Shown piece by piece: positions 34,191-46,653 of a stretch of DNA of 64,000 bases; within the stretch, counting starts at the first letter, position 1; the number at the start of each line of letters is the position of its first letter. The stretch is from Salvator merianae (lineage: Eukaryota; Chordata; Lepidosauria; Squamata; Teiidae): contig QVOM02000073.1 in assembly GCA_003586115.2 (NCBI GenBank), forward strand, positions 28,199,875-28,263,874, read 5' to 3'. A program made the translations under genes and the position numbers. The notes beneath the pieces were generated by a model. That model was given only the letters and a program-made list of their open reading frames with translations. It made no database searches and was not told the DNA's origin.

Positions 34191-35408
34191 GCAGTATGAA
34201 AAACATGTTGTGCAAGAAGTTGCAACCCAGAGAAATCTGGCTGAAGGGAATTTTGAGAATAAGTCAATGGCCCCTCTGAGATGAATCTAGAAAGTCAATA
34301 TAAGGCAATGCATGATGCTGCAGAGGGGAGATGCACTGTACTAGAGGCCAAGTTTTCAGAACTGCATTAAACAAGTAAAATCATATTTTATCAAGTTAAA
34401 AATCAAGCTTAACTTGATGACTTAAACACCTTTTTGTAACTTTATGATTTAATGATACAAAATAAAGGTGCAGCTAAGGTGGAACTTGTCCTGGGCAAAG
34501 GAAATCTTTATACCATAGAAGCTGAAACCCCAAATATTCACTGAATGCAATAATGAATAAGCACTAAACAAAGCAGCCAGCCAACTGCTCTCAAGGGCAG
34601 CCCCCGGCAACTAAGCAACAGCACAAAATCATCCAATAAAAGAACTACAGCTTTTAAATTCCAGGAAAAGAAATGCTTAAATATGCTTAAAGGAGATAAT
34701 TTAAGAATATAGCAGTAGAATAAAGCAGCAACATTGAAAAGCAGGGCAAAGTCTTGCATACTCAGATGAAAAGCAGGAATTAAAAAGCTGCAGTTGTTTT
34801 GTTTTTTCCTCTATTAACCCCTCCAAGGAAAGTTCAGCATCCACAAAGCAAGCAAACTAGAGGGCACAGGAAGGCATTTTTCATGCATTACCTTTGAAGA
34901 ACTCCCTCAATTCAGGCAGTCAGTTCAAAATAGTAGCATGCACAGAAGGTGTTGCTGCAAATGAAATGGTTTGTTCCTAGAGGAGAGCAGCATGTGCTAT
35001 AGGCAAAGCATGAGGAAGGAAGAGAGGGTGATGATACACTGATGATCTGACAAACATACACTCATCAAAATGATCCTTGCCCCCCCCCCCAAAAACAACA
35101 ACAACAACCAATGGCAGCTAGGAACAAAATGTTAACAAATTGCAGGCTCTAAAATTATTTTGTTATGTTGAGACTGAATAATTAAGATAACTTGAATTGG
35201 AGCACACCCAATTCTTTTTGCTCACAACATCTTTTTCTTCAGTGGAAAAAGCTTGTCACAAGGGGAAGTAGGAAGTACGAAGAAGCCCACCTAGACACCT
35301 TTCTGTTAGCTAGGGAGAATACTGAAGCTTGGTGATTGGTGAACACTGACCCTTTAATGAGCAACTACTTCGGGTATACAGTCCATTTACATTTAGCATG
35401 GGAATGAC
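34191..35408. other. Unassigned sequence
   Basis: A C run followed by an (AAC)n stretch lies at about 35080-35108. No gene. Confidence 0.5.
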
Positions 35409-35416
35409 ATTTACAG

Positions 35417-35764
35417 TAGGGTTGATTCGTGTTTTAAAATTTAATCAAACAGTCATGTTTGTGAATATTCACATCAAATGAAACATGCAGTTGTTTTGCT
35501 ACCTGGAAATTGGATTGAACTAAATCCTTCTGTCACTTGCAAACATGAACAATTCAATTGAATAGTTACTGTTTGCTGTGTTTTGCCATTGAAAGGGGCT
35601 TTTTTCAATGGAACAAATGTATTTTTTTTTTTGTTTTCAAACAAGTTCAAAACCAACCATGAACCTTTGTTTGTTTGATTAATTGCTTTCCCATCAAACT
35701 GAACAAATGGGTGTTTGGTTCAATGCTAAACCAAACACACAATTTTCAGTTGTGTACATCCCTA
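35417..35764. mobile_element. hAT-type MITE with perfect 8-bp TSD
   Basis: Begins TAGGGTTGATTCGTG and ends TTGTGTACATCCCTA, flanked by atttacag at 35409-35416 and 35765-35772. The TSD was recovered by eye and is exact. 348 bp, non-coding. It lies between the two inverted unclassified repeats. Confidence 0.88.
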
Positions 35765-36211
35765 ATTTACAGGGATGATTTTCAGCCAATCACCTTTATA
35801 TACAAATTTATTAGTATGATTCTACTTTATTGGATCTTTTTAAAGTTTCATTTATTTTTGGTGTACTTTGCCTTGCAGTGAGTGTTATTTAAATGTATCT
35901 AAGTTTGCATTGTGTGTATGTATGTGGTTTAAATATTGGTTTAAAAACAACAATTTGATGACGCTCTTTCAATAGTAGCATTTACAAATACTGTGTACAC
36001 TGCAGACATCTTACTGCCTATTAATTTGCAAGTCCTACAGGGGACAGTTTCTTTATTCATACATAACAGCAGATGCAACAGCATATGGCTTATCTGCTCA
36101 TATTTATGGTAATTTAATGTAGATCAGATTTTAATAAGGTAACATTACTTTTTGCTTTTTAAAAAATATCACATACCTCTTTTAAAGGCAAGAGAACTCA
36201 GCTTTCATGCC

Positions 36212-36425
36212 TGGAAACTGATGAGAGAAAAGGCCACTTCTGCAGCTGTTAGTCATTGTTTTCATAAAACACTTTATGATCATCTTCTTGCTCTGTTTGC
36301 TTTGCATGTTCTCTACTTAGGATTTTTGTGTTTCACATTTTTCCCTGAAGACAAACTTGTTTAACATGATGTAGTAAATATATATATAAGAATCTAACAA
36401 AATAACTAACAAAATTATCTTCACC
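36212..36425 (+). repeat. Unclassified repeat, inverted copy 2
   Basis: Partner of 33650-33860 in the opposite orientation, about 2.4 kb away. Similarity starts at 'ggccacttctgcagctgtta' and fades after 'aatctaacaaaata'. Sequence 5' of the repeat differs between the two copies. Confidence 0.7.
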
Positions 36426-37105
36426 GAATATCTTAATGGCAATTCTGTGACTTTTGAAATTCAAAAGAGCTGCTGTATCTAAACGTTATTTGGGTTGGAG
36501 GATCGCTTGTCATTGCCATGGCTAAAAACAAAAATTATTTAAACTGTAATTTATTCTGCTAATTTGCATGGGTGGCTGGTTAGAGGGAGCCACCAGGATA
36601 AGTCCCCTGTTTGCACTGTTCTAGTTCACTTTTGAAAAATAAAATAAAAATAAATGAACTCCACTGCAATGGAGAATAAGCTTGTTTTTATAATCCTACC
36701 AGAACAATCAGTTACACTTCTTTCAAATTCCTTCTCAAGTTTGGATTGCAAATGGATTCTGAAGTATCACCAGGATTGTAACTTTTCCTAGGAGCCTCCT
36801 CGTTTTCCTCAAACAACTCTGTTTCCTTCCTTTCTTCAAATCTCTGTGGAGATGGAAAAGCACATTCTTACTGAAACAGTTGGTAACAACACATTTAGCA
36901 CTTTTTCTAGTTTGACCCTTAGCCATCCCTATACTACAAAGCTTTTATATATACTTAAATTTGATTTTGATAATATTTCTTTTTAGTTATTAAATTATTT
37001 CAGACTAATTCATTTTTTCTTCTAACATATTCATTATTCCTTCTGCATTATTCTCTTCTAGACTGTAATTTGTGGGTATTAACTTAATTTTAACTGTGCA
37101 CCTTT

Positions 37106-37140
<35 letters not shown>

Positions 37141-39840
37141 CTTTATCTTTTTCTGAACAATATAAAATACATAACATTTTCTGACTTTCTCTTACTCACT
37201 TTATTTTATGCAACCCTTCTTGCTTCTCTTATTCACAGTATTTCTCTCAGGTTTTAAACTGTTATCAGTACTTAAGCCTGTATGATAAAATAAACCCTCT
37301 TCAAGCACACAAATCATGAAAACAAAAATCCTAAGGTGTGGGGAAAAAAAAAAGTCTGTGTTTGCTGGCCCACCAATATTGGTTCTTATTTATTGTTCCC
37401 AAAACTCTGTCTTAAGTTATTGAGTAAGATTCTTATATAAAAGTAAAAAAAAAAAAAAGAAGAAGAAGAAGTAAAAATGCATTTATTGAAATAAAGTCAG
37501 GCTGAACACAGGAACAATATCAATGCACACAGTGAAGTAGTGATAAAAAAAAATGATGTTCCTCTTGCTACTCAGATGGTTGAGAAATCCAGAATGAAAA
37601 GCAAGTGAAATTATGGGACTCTAGTTTTCTCATGATATAGACTGATGTAGGCTTGTCGTCTCCTTTCCCCTCAGCTTACTTCCATATGTATACTTTATCT
37701 GTATTTATATGTCTATACAGTTGTCCCTTTTGGTTCCCACAAAACACTATGTACAGTAAAAGTGTTTCTAAGGAGCAAATGAAGTTAGTGTGAAAATGGG
37801 GGTTAGGGAAGCTTCCATTAAATACTTTATTGACTTACACTGCTCATTGAACTCTAGTAAAACAGAGGCTGCATCCCACATGCAAAACATTTGGGGTTGA
37901 ATGAGGAGACAGCCACATGAGCTGGGGTGCAAAGATGAATTCCCTTATTATTGAGTTGCAAATAGACCATGCACTCCAAAAGCAAAGTTGGAAATAGACA
38001 CAAACATTGAGCTATGTACCAAGTATTTGGTCTGATATTCCAGGTAATGAGTGAACATATGGGCAAGGGAACAATCCAAATGCCCCCAGCGGATGTGACC
38101 TCAAAGTAGTTTACTCCAGCTTAAGGAAAGGTTGTGTCTTTCAGGGGAAGGGGTGAGGGGCATCCACAGGTGTTCCACCTCCTTGTCAATCAGAAGTGGC
38201 TAGAACACCTTACATGGATGGTGTCAAAAAGTGTTATGGTGCAACACTATCTACTTTGCCTTTATGGACCAGCTCCTGTGAGAAAATTGTGGCTCAGTTT
38301 GTTTTTGATAACTACTAAATAGAATGTAGGGAGGGTGGAGATTGAGGGAACACAGCAAAAAGAAGAAGCTTGAGCATAATGAGCTGTATCCACTGATCAT
38401 ATTTCCATTTTCCATTTTCCATTTTGAGATAGTGATGTATGAATCAGAAAATAAAATTCTAGGATTATTTTTAGTAACAATAACAAAATGTCCATAGACT
38501 CATGAATTAGACTGGATTTGAAAGAAGAGTTTCCAAGTTGTGCTTTCAGGGTTATTTTTCTTCCTGAAAGAGGTAGACAGAGAAAGAACAGACTCTTCTC
38601 ACTGATATCAGCAAATGTGAATGGATAACAAGCTGAAATCATCAATTGTCTGGGATTTACAGAAGCAGCTACTGAAAGCACATATGTAACAGATTAGCCT
38701 TCGTTATTCTGCTAACAGATCCAGTTATTGCTTAATAGAAGTGTTTAACTTATTGCTATGAGGAGCACTTTCCAAAGTCTTGCCTATAAAAAGAGCATTA
38801 TACAAAACAAATTTCTACTCAAATTGGTTAATCTAGCCTATCATCTTCAGTGCTCTATAACAATATACATGATCAGAATAATATTTTCTTACCAGTACAG
38901 ATTTCTGCCATTAGAAACTCATTCAATGAAGGAAAATACACAACCATTTCACAGGGAAAACATTAAAAAAACAAAAACAAATCTAAACATGGGTACATGC
39001 AATGAATTACAAAGTATTGCAGCAGAAATGAATGGTGAACTTTGACAATATGTGGCTATCTAATCCTTCAGATAGCAATGCCAATATAAACAAACTTGCA
39101 TGGCAGCTAAATGCGGCAGAATATAAAACAGACAAGGCAGAGCAAGATTATTAGAAATCTATAATGAACCAGGTAGTTGAAATGGTCAATAAATTACAGT
39201 TTCTCCCTTACCACAAGTTCTATATCTCTGCTTGCTTAAAGAGTGGGGCATGCTAGGAAATTCATAATCCATCCAAATTGAAGCAACCGTTTGTGTCATC
39301 ATCAGCAGAGAGATATCAGGTTGTATATCTTCACTTGACAAGAAGTGGCAATTTAATCTGACAAGTTTCCTGCCAATAAGGACAGCTTTAGGAGTTCAAC
39401 TGCCGTGGTAAAGATTTGACATGTCATTGAGCGATGTTGTGCAGAAGCTTGACAATAAACTGGAACTTGCTAATGCAGTTTAGGACTGCTGTAAAAATTT
39501 ATTAGAAACCAGAGACTGTAAAATTACTATACTCCTCAAGAACTGTTTTCTTTGCCTTGCTGAATATTTATGCGATGTTTAATGCACAGCACATGTTTAA
39601 TACCTTGTTTTCTCATACTCTAGAAAGTCTATTATAATGCATGCAAAATTGAAAGGAATTCAATTAAATACCTGAGAGGATAATAAATAGTATGATCTCA
39701 TTCCAGGCTTGTGACCACAGAAATGTAATAGAGTTTTAGCTCCTTTCCCCTTTGGATGGGCAAAACACATTGCTACGTAAGAAGGAAAAAGAAAAACCAA
39801 AAAGTCTCTGGTGACATGGTAATGGAATTATGCTGAAAGA
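36426..39840. other. Unassigned AT-rich sequence with microsatellites
   Basis: Contains (TTTC)n at 37102-37152, an A run followed by (AAG)n at about 37443-37471, and three TTTTCCA units near 38402. The stretch 39360-39720 looks unique and compositionally even and could be conserved non-coding sequence. No gene. Confidence 0.4.
37102..37152. repeat. (TTTC)n microsatellite
   Basis: About ten near-perfect units. Confidence 0.95.
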
Positions 39841-39844
39841 CATC

Positions 39845-40108
39845 AGTGATATAAATTGCTTCAATTTAGAACTGGTTTGACACAAACTGAAGCAAGATTG
39901 TATGGTTTGGTGATTCAGTTCAAATTTGAACTGAAATGGGTTTCTGTCAAACCAGTCTGAAATTGAATGAGTTTGGCAATGTTTCTGGCCTGTTTTAGGC
40001 ATTGTTCAATATTTAAAAGGGTAACAAAAGTCTGAAATGAACCGCTTTTGTTACCCTTACTCTTTGGTTCTATTCAAACCAAATTGCTAAAAGGTAACCA
40101 CATCCCTA
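39845..40108. mobile_element. Decayed hAT-like MITE with internal hairpin
   Basis: Ends near 'accacatcccta' (40108), the family's right terminus, and contains CAGTTCAAATTTGAACTG (about 39916). A hairpin lies at 40017-40058 ('aagggtaacaaaag' with 'cttttgttaccctt', 14-bp arms). No TSD recognised. Confidence 0.55.
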
Positions 40109-40635
40109 CAATGAACTTCCTCGGAAGAAATAAGTGTCCTTAGTAAGAGATTTATTTCTTTATCTAAGGTAGCATCTACATGCTATAAAGAACAGTAGCT
40201 CAAAAGCAGCTTAGAGGTGGTAGTGTTCTCATGCTAGTGCTTAATCCCAATTTGAAACCAGAAAATGTGCTTATAAAATACAGCCTCTGGCCTTTAATGT
40301 CTATTAGAGGTGGGATAGGTACTTTAGTGTCCACCTCTACCACCTCTAAGCTGTTTTTGAGCTGCTTTTTAATGTGCATTGATGCAGCTTTAATCAGCTC
40401 TTTTCTCACCACCATGAAAAAAAAAAAAAAACTTGTTAGCTTTAACTGAAGCAAATTATAACATCTGAGAAGGAATTTTCTATAGGATTTTAATTACTTC
40501 TTTTATCTTAATTAAGTTCCCACAACTTGGTCCTCAAAACTCAGATGTTTACAACGTCAACCATCCTTATTGTTTTAGTTCTGCATTAACTGAAATGCCA
40601 TCCAGGTACTTCTTCTCTCTCTCTCTCTTTTTGTA

Positions 40636-40800
40636 GTGGCCCCTCTAGCAGCACAGGTTAAAAGCATCAGGCTAGAATTCAGGAGTCCCTTGGTTCAAAT
40701 CCACATGTTTCCGTGGAAGTTCATTGGGTCATCCCACCTATGATTAAAATAGCCTCACTGGAGTATAACCTCTAAAGTGGTTGGATAAAACATGTGTCAT
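40636..40800 (+). mobile_element. tRNA-derived SINE
   Basis: Box A-like 'tagcagcacaggttaaaagc' (40646-40665) and box B 'ggttcaaatcc' (40692-40702) are correctly spaced for an RNA polymerase III promoter. A tRNA-unrelated body follows ('tggaagttcattgggt', 'cctcactggagtat'). This is the usual structure of squamate tRNA SINEs. The 3' end is indistinct. Confidence 0.65.
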
Positions 40801-43663
40801 CTTTCTAGCAGTTCTTTCTTCAACTCATACTAGTCACAGCTGTATCATTTTGATTGCAGTCCAGCAGCAGGGAACAGAGAGCCACTTTTCATATAACCAG
40901 TAGATGGAAGCAAAAAGTTAGACATAGTGAAAAGTCATGACTATTTTGTTAGCAACATTGGGGTGAAAATGGCTGACATCATACTTCTTGAATGAGGCAA
41001 ATTTATTAACTGGGCAAATTTATTTTGTGCACTTTCTTTAAGCATAGTTTTTCTCCTGCTAGCAATTCTCTTGTTTTGTTTTTTAATCTGAACACGTCTG
41101 CAGCACATTTTGTTGCTATAAAAATAGTAGAAGAGAAAGTGAACAGGTCTATAAAAGACACACAAAGAAGATTTGCCACATGCCAGAATGTTGCTCCAAA
41201 TCTTTCACAAAAGATTATTATCCTAAAGTGTTTGGAATTGATGCATAAGAAGAATCTTAGCTCAGTGTGCAGGGAATAATTATGCTTTTTGTAGATTTGA
41301 TGTCTTCAGAAGACATAATATATTATTTTAAAAGATGAGTAACTTTTCAGGGAAAATAAAATGTATTTACTGTATGTATGTATGTATGTATGTATTATCT
41401 GTTTGTTATTTTCATTTCTATCTCACCCTATCTGGGCATGTTACAACAATTTAAAATAATTAAAAACAGAATCAAAACATAAAAAATGATGGATGCCTCC
41501 TTTATCAAAAGTCTGGTTAAATCGCTTCCTATGCTTTTTTAAACTTTATTCTAAAGATGGGATTACTGTAAAATGGATTTTACTTCCAGTTACCTATGTT
41601 AAGAAATCTGGAGCCAGTTCCACTGCAGTTAAGCAACACTTACTATATTTTGGGGGTTGATTTTATTTTTTTTTTAACACAGCATCACCACCCTCCTTTC
41701 TTTCATCATGCTATCATCTTCAAATTTGCCAACATGCCCAATTTATAAAATCATGGGATCTTCAATGAGATTGTTTCCTTCACAAGGGACAGTTGCATAT
41801 CACTGCCAGATCAAGCAGGGAAGCAGAGGGAGAAGTGAAGTGACCAGATGAGCTGCCATTGATCACATTGAGCATGGTACTAAACCACTGCAGATCAAGG
41901 CTTGGGTTAATGAAAGTGAAGATGCTGACTTGTACCTACCCATTAGGGAGAAAGACATTTCATTAAAGAAACAATTATTTTGCATCACAGCATTGGGAAG
42001 GATGAGGACATTTTGATATGTCGGTATCTGTAAGTACTCACATTAGTTGCAGTATTGTGACTCTTTGATAAGATAGAAGCACAGTTATTAATTTGTTCAA
42101 GTGAAATTATTAATTTTGATAATTAATAATTAATTAATATTTCTGCAGCTCTAATTTGAACAAATCTCTGCTGACAAAGTAGCTGGCACCTTCATTATAC
42201 CAAAATCAGATTCTAATGGTTCCATCCCATTTGTGCCATGCTCTGAGGACCAAGCATTGAGTTAAATAATTTGTAATCCATTAATGACAAATTAGATGAA
42301 ATACAGGAAGATCACAGTAACAGCTCTATAATTTACCCCATATGAAATAAAATTGTATTAAGGATCAATAAACCATCAGCTACTGTGATATGAAGTGCAT
42401 CTGTTATTGATATTTTGAATTTTTAGAGGGGGAAAACCAGTTGAATTTTGTTTTGAATTATGCAAAGGATTGATAGGAAATAAAGGAAATAAAGATGTAT
42501 GTTCCTTCTTTCCTTAAGAACATCATGACTGTTTCTTGTCTGACTTGGTAATGTTTGGTGTTACCAAGAGCTGCTATGTTTAGAAACTTCACATGGTCCA
42601 TTGTTTATCATATAATTTCATCAAAATCAAAATATTTCCAAATGTTATATAAATCAGTCTGTGCCTGCTTCCCTGCCCAATATAGCCATTCACTTATGTA
42701 TATCTTCTTTTAATTACTGAAATGTATGGAGAATATTGTTTTGTTTTCCTAGATAAAAATTAATAATATATACTAAATATCTTGAGCTTACTCTTTGCTG
42801 TTCAGTGTTTCAGGATTTTTAGAACACCCAGGAAAAGAAAAGAGTTGTTCATTTGTCCATAGGTGACATAATATTCCTTCTTTAGAATGGCAAATTCTTG
42901 AGAATAGGCAATAAATACATTTAAATTTAACAAATTCAGATCCTTCTGTTTTCAGTTGTAAGGAGAAGGAAACAAACTTGCACTGTTTTGCCTTTCTGTA
43001 GCAATTAAACTTAGAAGTATCATTGCTTTAAACTTTATAAAGGTACTTTCTGAATAACATGGCTTATCTTGAGCTGTACGGCCCATACTGAGTAACTCAG
43101 CCAAAGGAAAGTTCCTGGCCTTCAGAGTTGCCACACACAGCTTTTTTGGATGCCAGGCCAAAATAAAGCCAGTTAGGTATACCGGCCTACAGATATATGT
43201 TGTTTACACACTGTCTATGATAGATATGTGGAAAATCCAATTTGCATTTGAACATTCAATCACATATTTTGCATTCACAAATATTCACATTGAATTTAAA
43301 ATGCTCTTTTTTTAATTTCAGCATTCAGTCAAAACATACCAATTCAAAATAGCATTTTGCACATCATTAGTAAAATGTTTGTCCTTTACTGTTATGGGCT
43401 GCAATCATTTTAATTAATACCATCATTTTCAGTAAAAAATGTATGATTCTTTTCAAAAACAACAAACTCCTTCTTAAACAAATGTTTTAAAGATCACATA
43501 TCTGGTTTTCACATTAAGGGACTGATAAACTTCAGAAATTTGCCAACATTAAGGGATGTCTAGGCATCTATATGAGGGTGATTGTCTTTATCATCCAACT
43601 AACATTCTCCCTGCTACCACTATGAGATTGGGAAAGGGTATATTTCCCACTCTGATACCACAC
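40801..43663. other. Mostly unassigned sequence
   Basis: Contains (TGTA)n at 41371-41395 next to a likely minus-strand LINE 3' end (about 41396-41470, 'tctcaccctatctgggcatg'). The stretch 42150-42430 is AT-rich with homeodomain-like words ('taatccattaatgacaaatt') and may be conserved non-coding sequence. No gene. Confidence 0.4.
41371..41395. repeat. (TGTA)n microsatellite
   Basis: Six perfect units. Confidence 0.9.
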
Positions 43664-43835
43664 TGGTCCTTTCTGCACTTGGCTTTATTCTGGACTATAT
43701 CCCAGAATAGGAACCTGCTATCCACATGCTGGTTCAGATCCCAGGTGGGGCCTGACATAGTTCATAGTAGCATGCAGATGGCAGATCCCTATTCCAAGAT
43801 ATAATCTGGAATAAGGTCAAGTGCAGAAAGGGCCA
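43664..43835. mobile_element. Palindromic MITE, AGGGCCTTTCTGCAC family, copy 3
   Basis: 'tggtcctttctgcacttggc' and inverted 'aagtgcagaaagggcca'. Inner arms TTATTCTGGACTATATCCC and AGATATAATCTGGAATAA pair. 172 bp. No TSD found. Confidence 0.8.
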
Positions 43836-43917
43836 GTGTCTCACTGATTTGACAAAATAGAGGAGTGCTGCCTGTGCCTGAAAGGAATAGGCAATTAGTG
43901 TAGAAGTTTCAAAATAA

Positions 43918-44285
43918 GCATAAGAACATCCCTGCTGGATCAGGCCACAGCCTATCTAGTTCAAGGACCAGCTTCAGGTAGTAAAAATAGGCAGGATGAT
44001 TCTAAAGGCCATTTGCAGGGAGCTGATAGCAGGTAAGAATTTTGCCTTTGTCTTCTGCTTGAGAATGTCCAGAAGCAATTAGTGGGCCACTGTGTGAAGC
44101 AGATGCTGGACTAGATAAGCTGTGGCCTGATCCAGCAGGGCTCCTTTTATGTTCTTGTGTTTGAACTATCCTATCTTTTTCTTAAAGCTATCCAGGCTTA
44201 TTGATATCACCACCTCTTCTAAAAGTAAATTCCATAGTCCAATGACCTAGTGGGTGAAAAAATACTTTTCCTGATCTTAGGGAAA
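43918..44285. repeat. Composite of two inverted copies of a common reptile repeat
   Basis: 'tgctggatcaggccacagcc' (about 43935) recurs inverted near 44120 ('gtggcctgatccagcagggc'), together with the flanking 'taagaacat' / 'atgttctt'. Beyond the inverted copy, 44165-44285 carries the usual continuation of the forward repeat ('attccatagtccaat', 'tgggtgaaaaaatacttttcct'). A minus-strand copy therefore seems inserted in a plus-strand copy. It is probably the 3' part of a CR1-type LINE; the family name is uncertain. Confidence 0.6.
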
Positions 44286-44924
44286 TATTATATATTTCAG
44301 TTATAAGATGAGCAATTTCACCTTTGAGTTCTTGAAGAACTCTTGGATTAATGACATTTATTTTATTATATTAAGACTATTGAGGCTTTCTGTTCAGGGA
44401 AAACCAATAATACTAGCACCCTAAGGTGACTAGATTAGCAGAGTAGGTAAACTGAGGCTTGAGGGAGGTTCGCTGTTAGCTTGTAATAGTACTTACATAC
44501 ACAGCAAAGTCTTTGGTACAGTGTCCTTTTATTTAGAGTTCAGAGGCAGAGTCACAGTCCAATCCAGTATCAAAGTCTAGGAATCACATCCAGTCATAAA
44601 GTGCTTCGCCAGGTAGCTTATTCAGGAGTGAATGAGCAAAGTACTGAACTCTCAGTCCTGTGTATATACTACCTAGCCCCAATAAGTTAACACAGAGTTC
44701 CATCACCAGATGGTCACATGCATGGTCACATGTTGGTGGTCTGATCTATCGGGCCATACCTCACACAGGCGATACTAATTACATACAATTGCATTTCCAG
44801 GATTATTGTAATACCTGCTTCATAGCATTGTACATTGTGCATAGCATTGACATGTAAGGACCTTCTCCCTGGTTATCTCTATCCAATTTAATTCTTCTGA
44901 CTCCGTCCCTGAAAAGCTGCAGCC
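44286..44924. other. Unassigned sequence
   Basis: No gene; no confident repeat. Confidence 0.45.
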
Positions 44925-45640
44925 ATTATATCCTCTCTCTTCACTAGTGAAGAGACAAAGAATTCATTTACCCTCTCTGAAGTCTCTGTGTTCTCTTAAT
45001 TATTCCTTTTTGCCCATTGTTGTCACATGGTCCAAGTGCTTTCCTGATTGGATTCCTATTCATGATTTACTTGAAGAAAACTTTATTGACTTTTTTTTTT
45101 TTTATGTTTTTAGCAATGTGCTCCTCAAATTTCTTCTTAGTATTCCTGACTGCCACCTTGTACTTATTCTGCCAGTATTTATGTTTCCTCCTGTTATCCT
45201 CATTAGGACAAGTATTCAATTTTCTAAATGAGCTCTTTTCTCTTCTAATGACTTCCCTTACTGCATTTGTAAGCCACACTTGTGTCCTCTTGGATTTGGC
45301 AGCAGCAGTGGCCTGTGGCTTTAAGGGCGGGTGTTCATAACCCATGGGAAGTGGGTGATTGCTGTTTGCAGGGCCTGTTGTGGACAGCAATAACCCTCTT
45401 CCCACAGGTTACAAACACGTGCCCTTAAAGCCACAGTCTGCCACTGTTTGGTAGTGCCCTTTCTTCTTTTAAGTATGCATTCTAAGTGACCCTCCATTAT
45501 TGTATTTGTAAAAAGCCTCCATGCATTTGGGAGTGATGGATTCTTCTAACTTTCTTTTTCAATTTTCTTTTTACTAGCCTTCTAATTTTTAGAAAATTTC
45601 CTTTATGAAATTTTTAGGTCTTTGGTACCTTATGAGTCCA
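44925..45640 (-). mobile_element. CR1-like LINE fragment interrupted by a hAT MITE
   Basis: On the minus strand 45300-45067 reads TNAVREVIRREKSSFRKL, then KYWQNKYKVAVRNTKKKFEE, a basic linker typical between endonuclease and RT of CR1-like LINEs. Further on (about 44990-44940) it reads ERVNEFFVS, the usual start of the RT region. The MITE at 45303-45446 splits it; similarity to the copy at 20335-20875 resumes afterwards ('cctccattattgtatttgta'). Confidence 0.65.
45303..45446. mobile_element. hAT-type MITE (CAGTGGC termini), copy 1
   Basis: Left 'cagcagtggcctgtggcttt' and right 'aaagccacagtctgccactg' are inverted copies that continue into the centre (TTAAGGGC / GCCCTTAA). Flanks tttggcag (45295-45302) and tttggtag (45447-45454) match at 7 of 8 positions, a plausible hAT TSD. 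144 bp. Confidence 0.75.
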
Positions 45641-45816
45641 CTGGGGCAGTGGCCTTACAAATGGCCCATTTAGATGGCCAGGCTACATTTGAACTATCTC
45701 TTTTTCCAGTCAGCTTCCTCCCACCCTTGTGCACAAGACCAAATTTGTTTTTCATACTCAGTGTATTGCAGTGCTAATTTTGGATAATGTACTTATATAG
45801 GTTCTTAGGTAGGCAT

Positions 45817-45858
<42 letters not shown>

Positions 45859-46170
45859 GACAGATAGCTCTAAAAGTGCAAAATTCTAATCAAGCATATC
45901 AGCAGTCCTATTTAAAAGCAATAGTATTTCATCTTAGAAAATACATTTGAAAATTTTTAAAGTCAAAACCATAAACGAATAAGCAAATTTATGAGCATGT
46001 CATCATATATTTTTTTCAAAGACATGCTATACAGTTGTCTGCATTATCTAACTCAGAAAATCCACCTTTTCTTTAATGTGGAAGGAAAATTATTAGTCAC
46101 TTTGCTGATGTGTTTTCTCACTCTGAAGTTGCATGAAGCTGGATTAGAACTTTGGTAAAAATGCATCTTC
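45641..46170. other. Unassigned sequence with a GATA microsatellite
   Basis: (GATA)n at 45817-45858. No gene. Confidence 0.5.
45817..45858. repeat. (GATA)n microsatellite
   Basis: About ten perfect units. Confidence 0.95.
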
Positions 46171-46179
46171 TGTGAGTTC

Positions 46180-46280
46180 GTTTTTAACTGTATTTTTATA
46201 CCAGTTTTATTATAACCTGCCCTTGGACCTCTGGCTATATGAAGGAATAAAAATATTTAAAAATAAAATAAATAAAAAGA
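46180..46280 (+). mobile_element. L3-like LINE 3' terminus
   Basis: 'attataacctgcccttggac' followed by 'aataaaaatatttaaaaata' and (AAATA)-like repeats matches the 3' end type seen at 1060-1138. Confidence 0.5.
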
Positions 46281-46464
46281 TGCAAAGAAATCATATATAT
46301 GCCTATGTAGTAGTCAATCAATCCAGCAGTGAAACCAACAAAAGCAGAATCCACTCAGGGTTTAAAAAACTCACTATGGTAGATCAGGATTTATAAACTG
46401 ATATTATTCCATTACATAAAGTGGCTAAAATGGTATCTGTGGCAGAAATGCTTGTACTCATATC

Positions 46465-46653
46465 CAGCAGTGGCTGCCGGTTTTAAGCCTGGGTGTTCAC
46501 GCTGTGCACAACATGTGCCATGGCTATTCGTGGGGCCTCCAGGCTTCCATACTGCTGCTGCGACAGTACAGAAGCCCGGAGGCCCCGTGAATAGCCATGG
46601 CGCATGTTGCGTGGGGCACAAACACCTGGGCTTAAAGCCGGCAGCTGCTGCTG
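46465..46653. mobile_element. hAT-type MITE (CAGTGGC termini), copy 2
   Basis: A near-complete 189-bp palindrome: left 'cagcagtggctgccggtttt' and right 'aaagccggcagctgctgctg'. The inner arms pair with few mismatches ('gccatggctattc' with 'gaatagccatggc'). Flanks ctcatatc (46457-46464) and ctcaaatc (46654-46661) match at 7 of 8. Same family as copy 1 about 1.2 kb upstream. Open frames across it on both strands arise from the palindrome. Confidence 0.8.

Noticed and set aside
45067..45405. A 112-codon intact protein on the minus strand
   Set aside because: The frame joins CR1-like linker sequence with the inside of a hAT MITE; it is a chance fusion.
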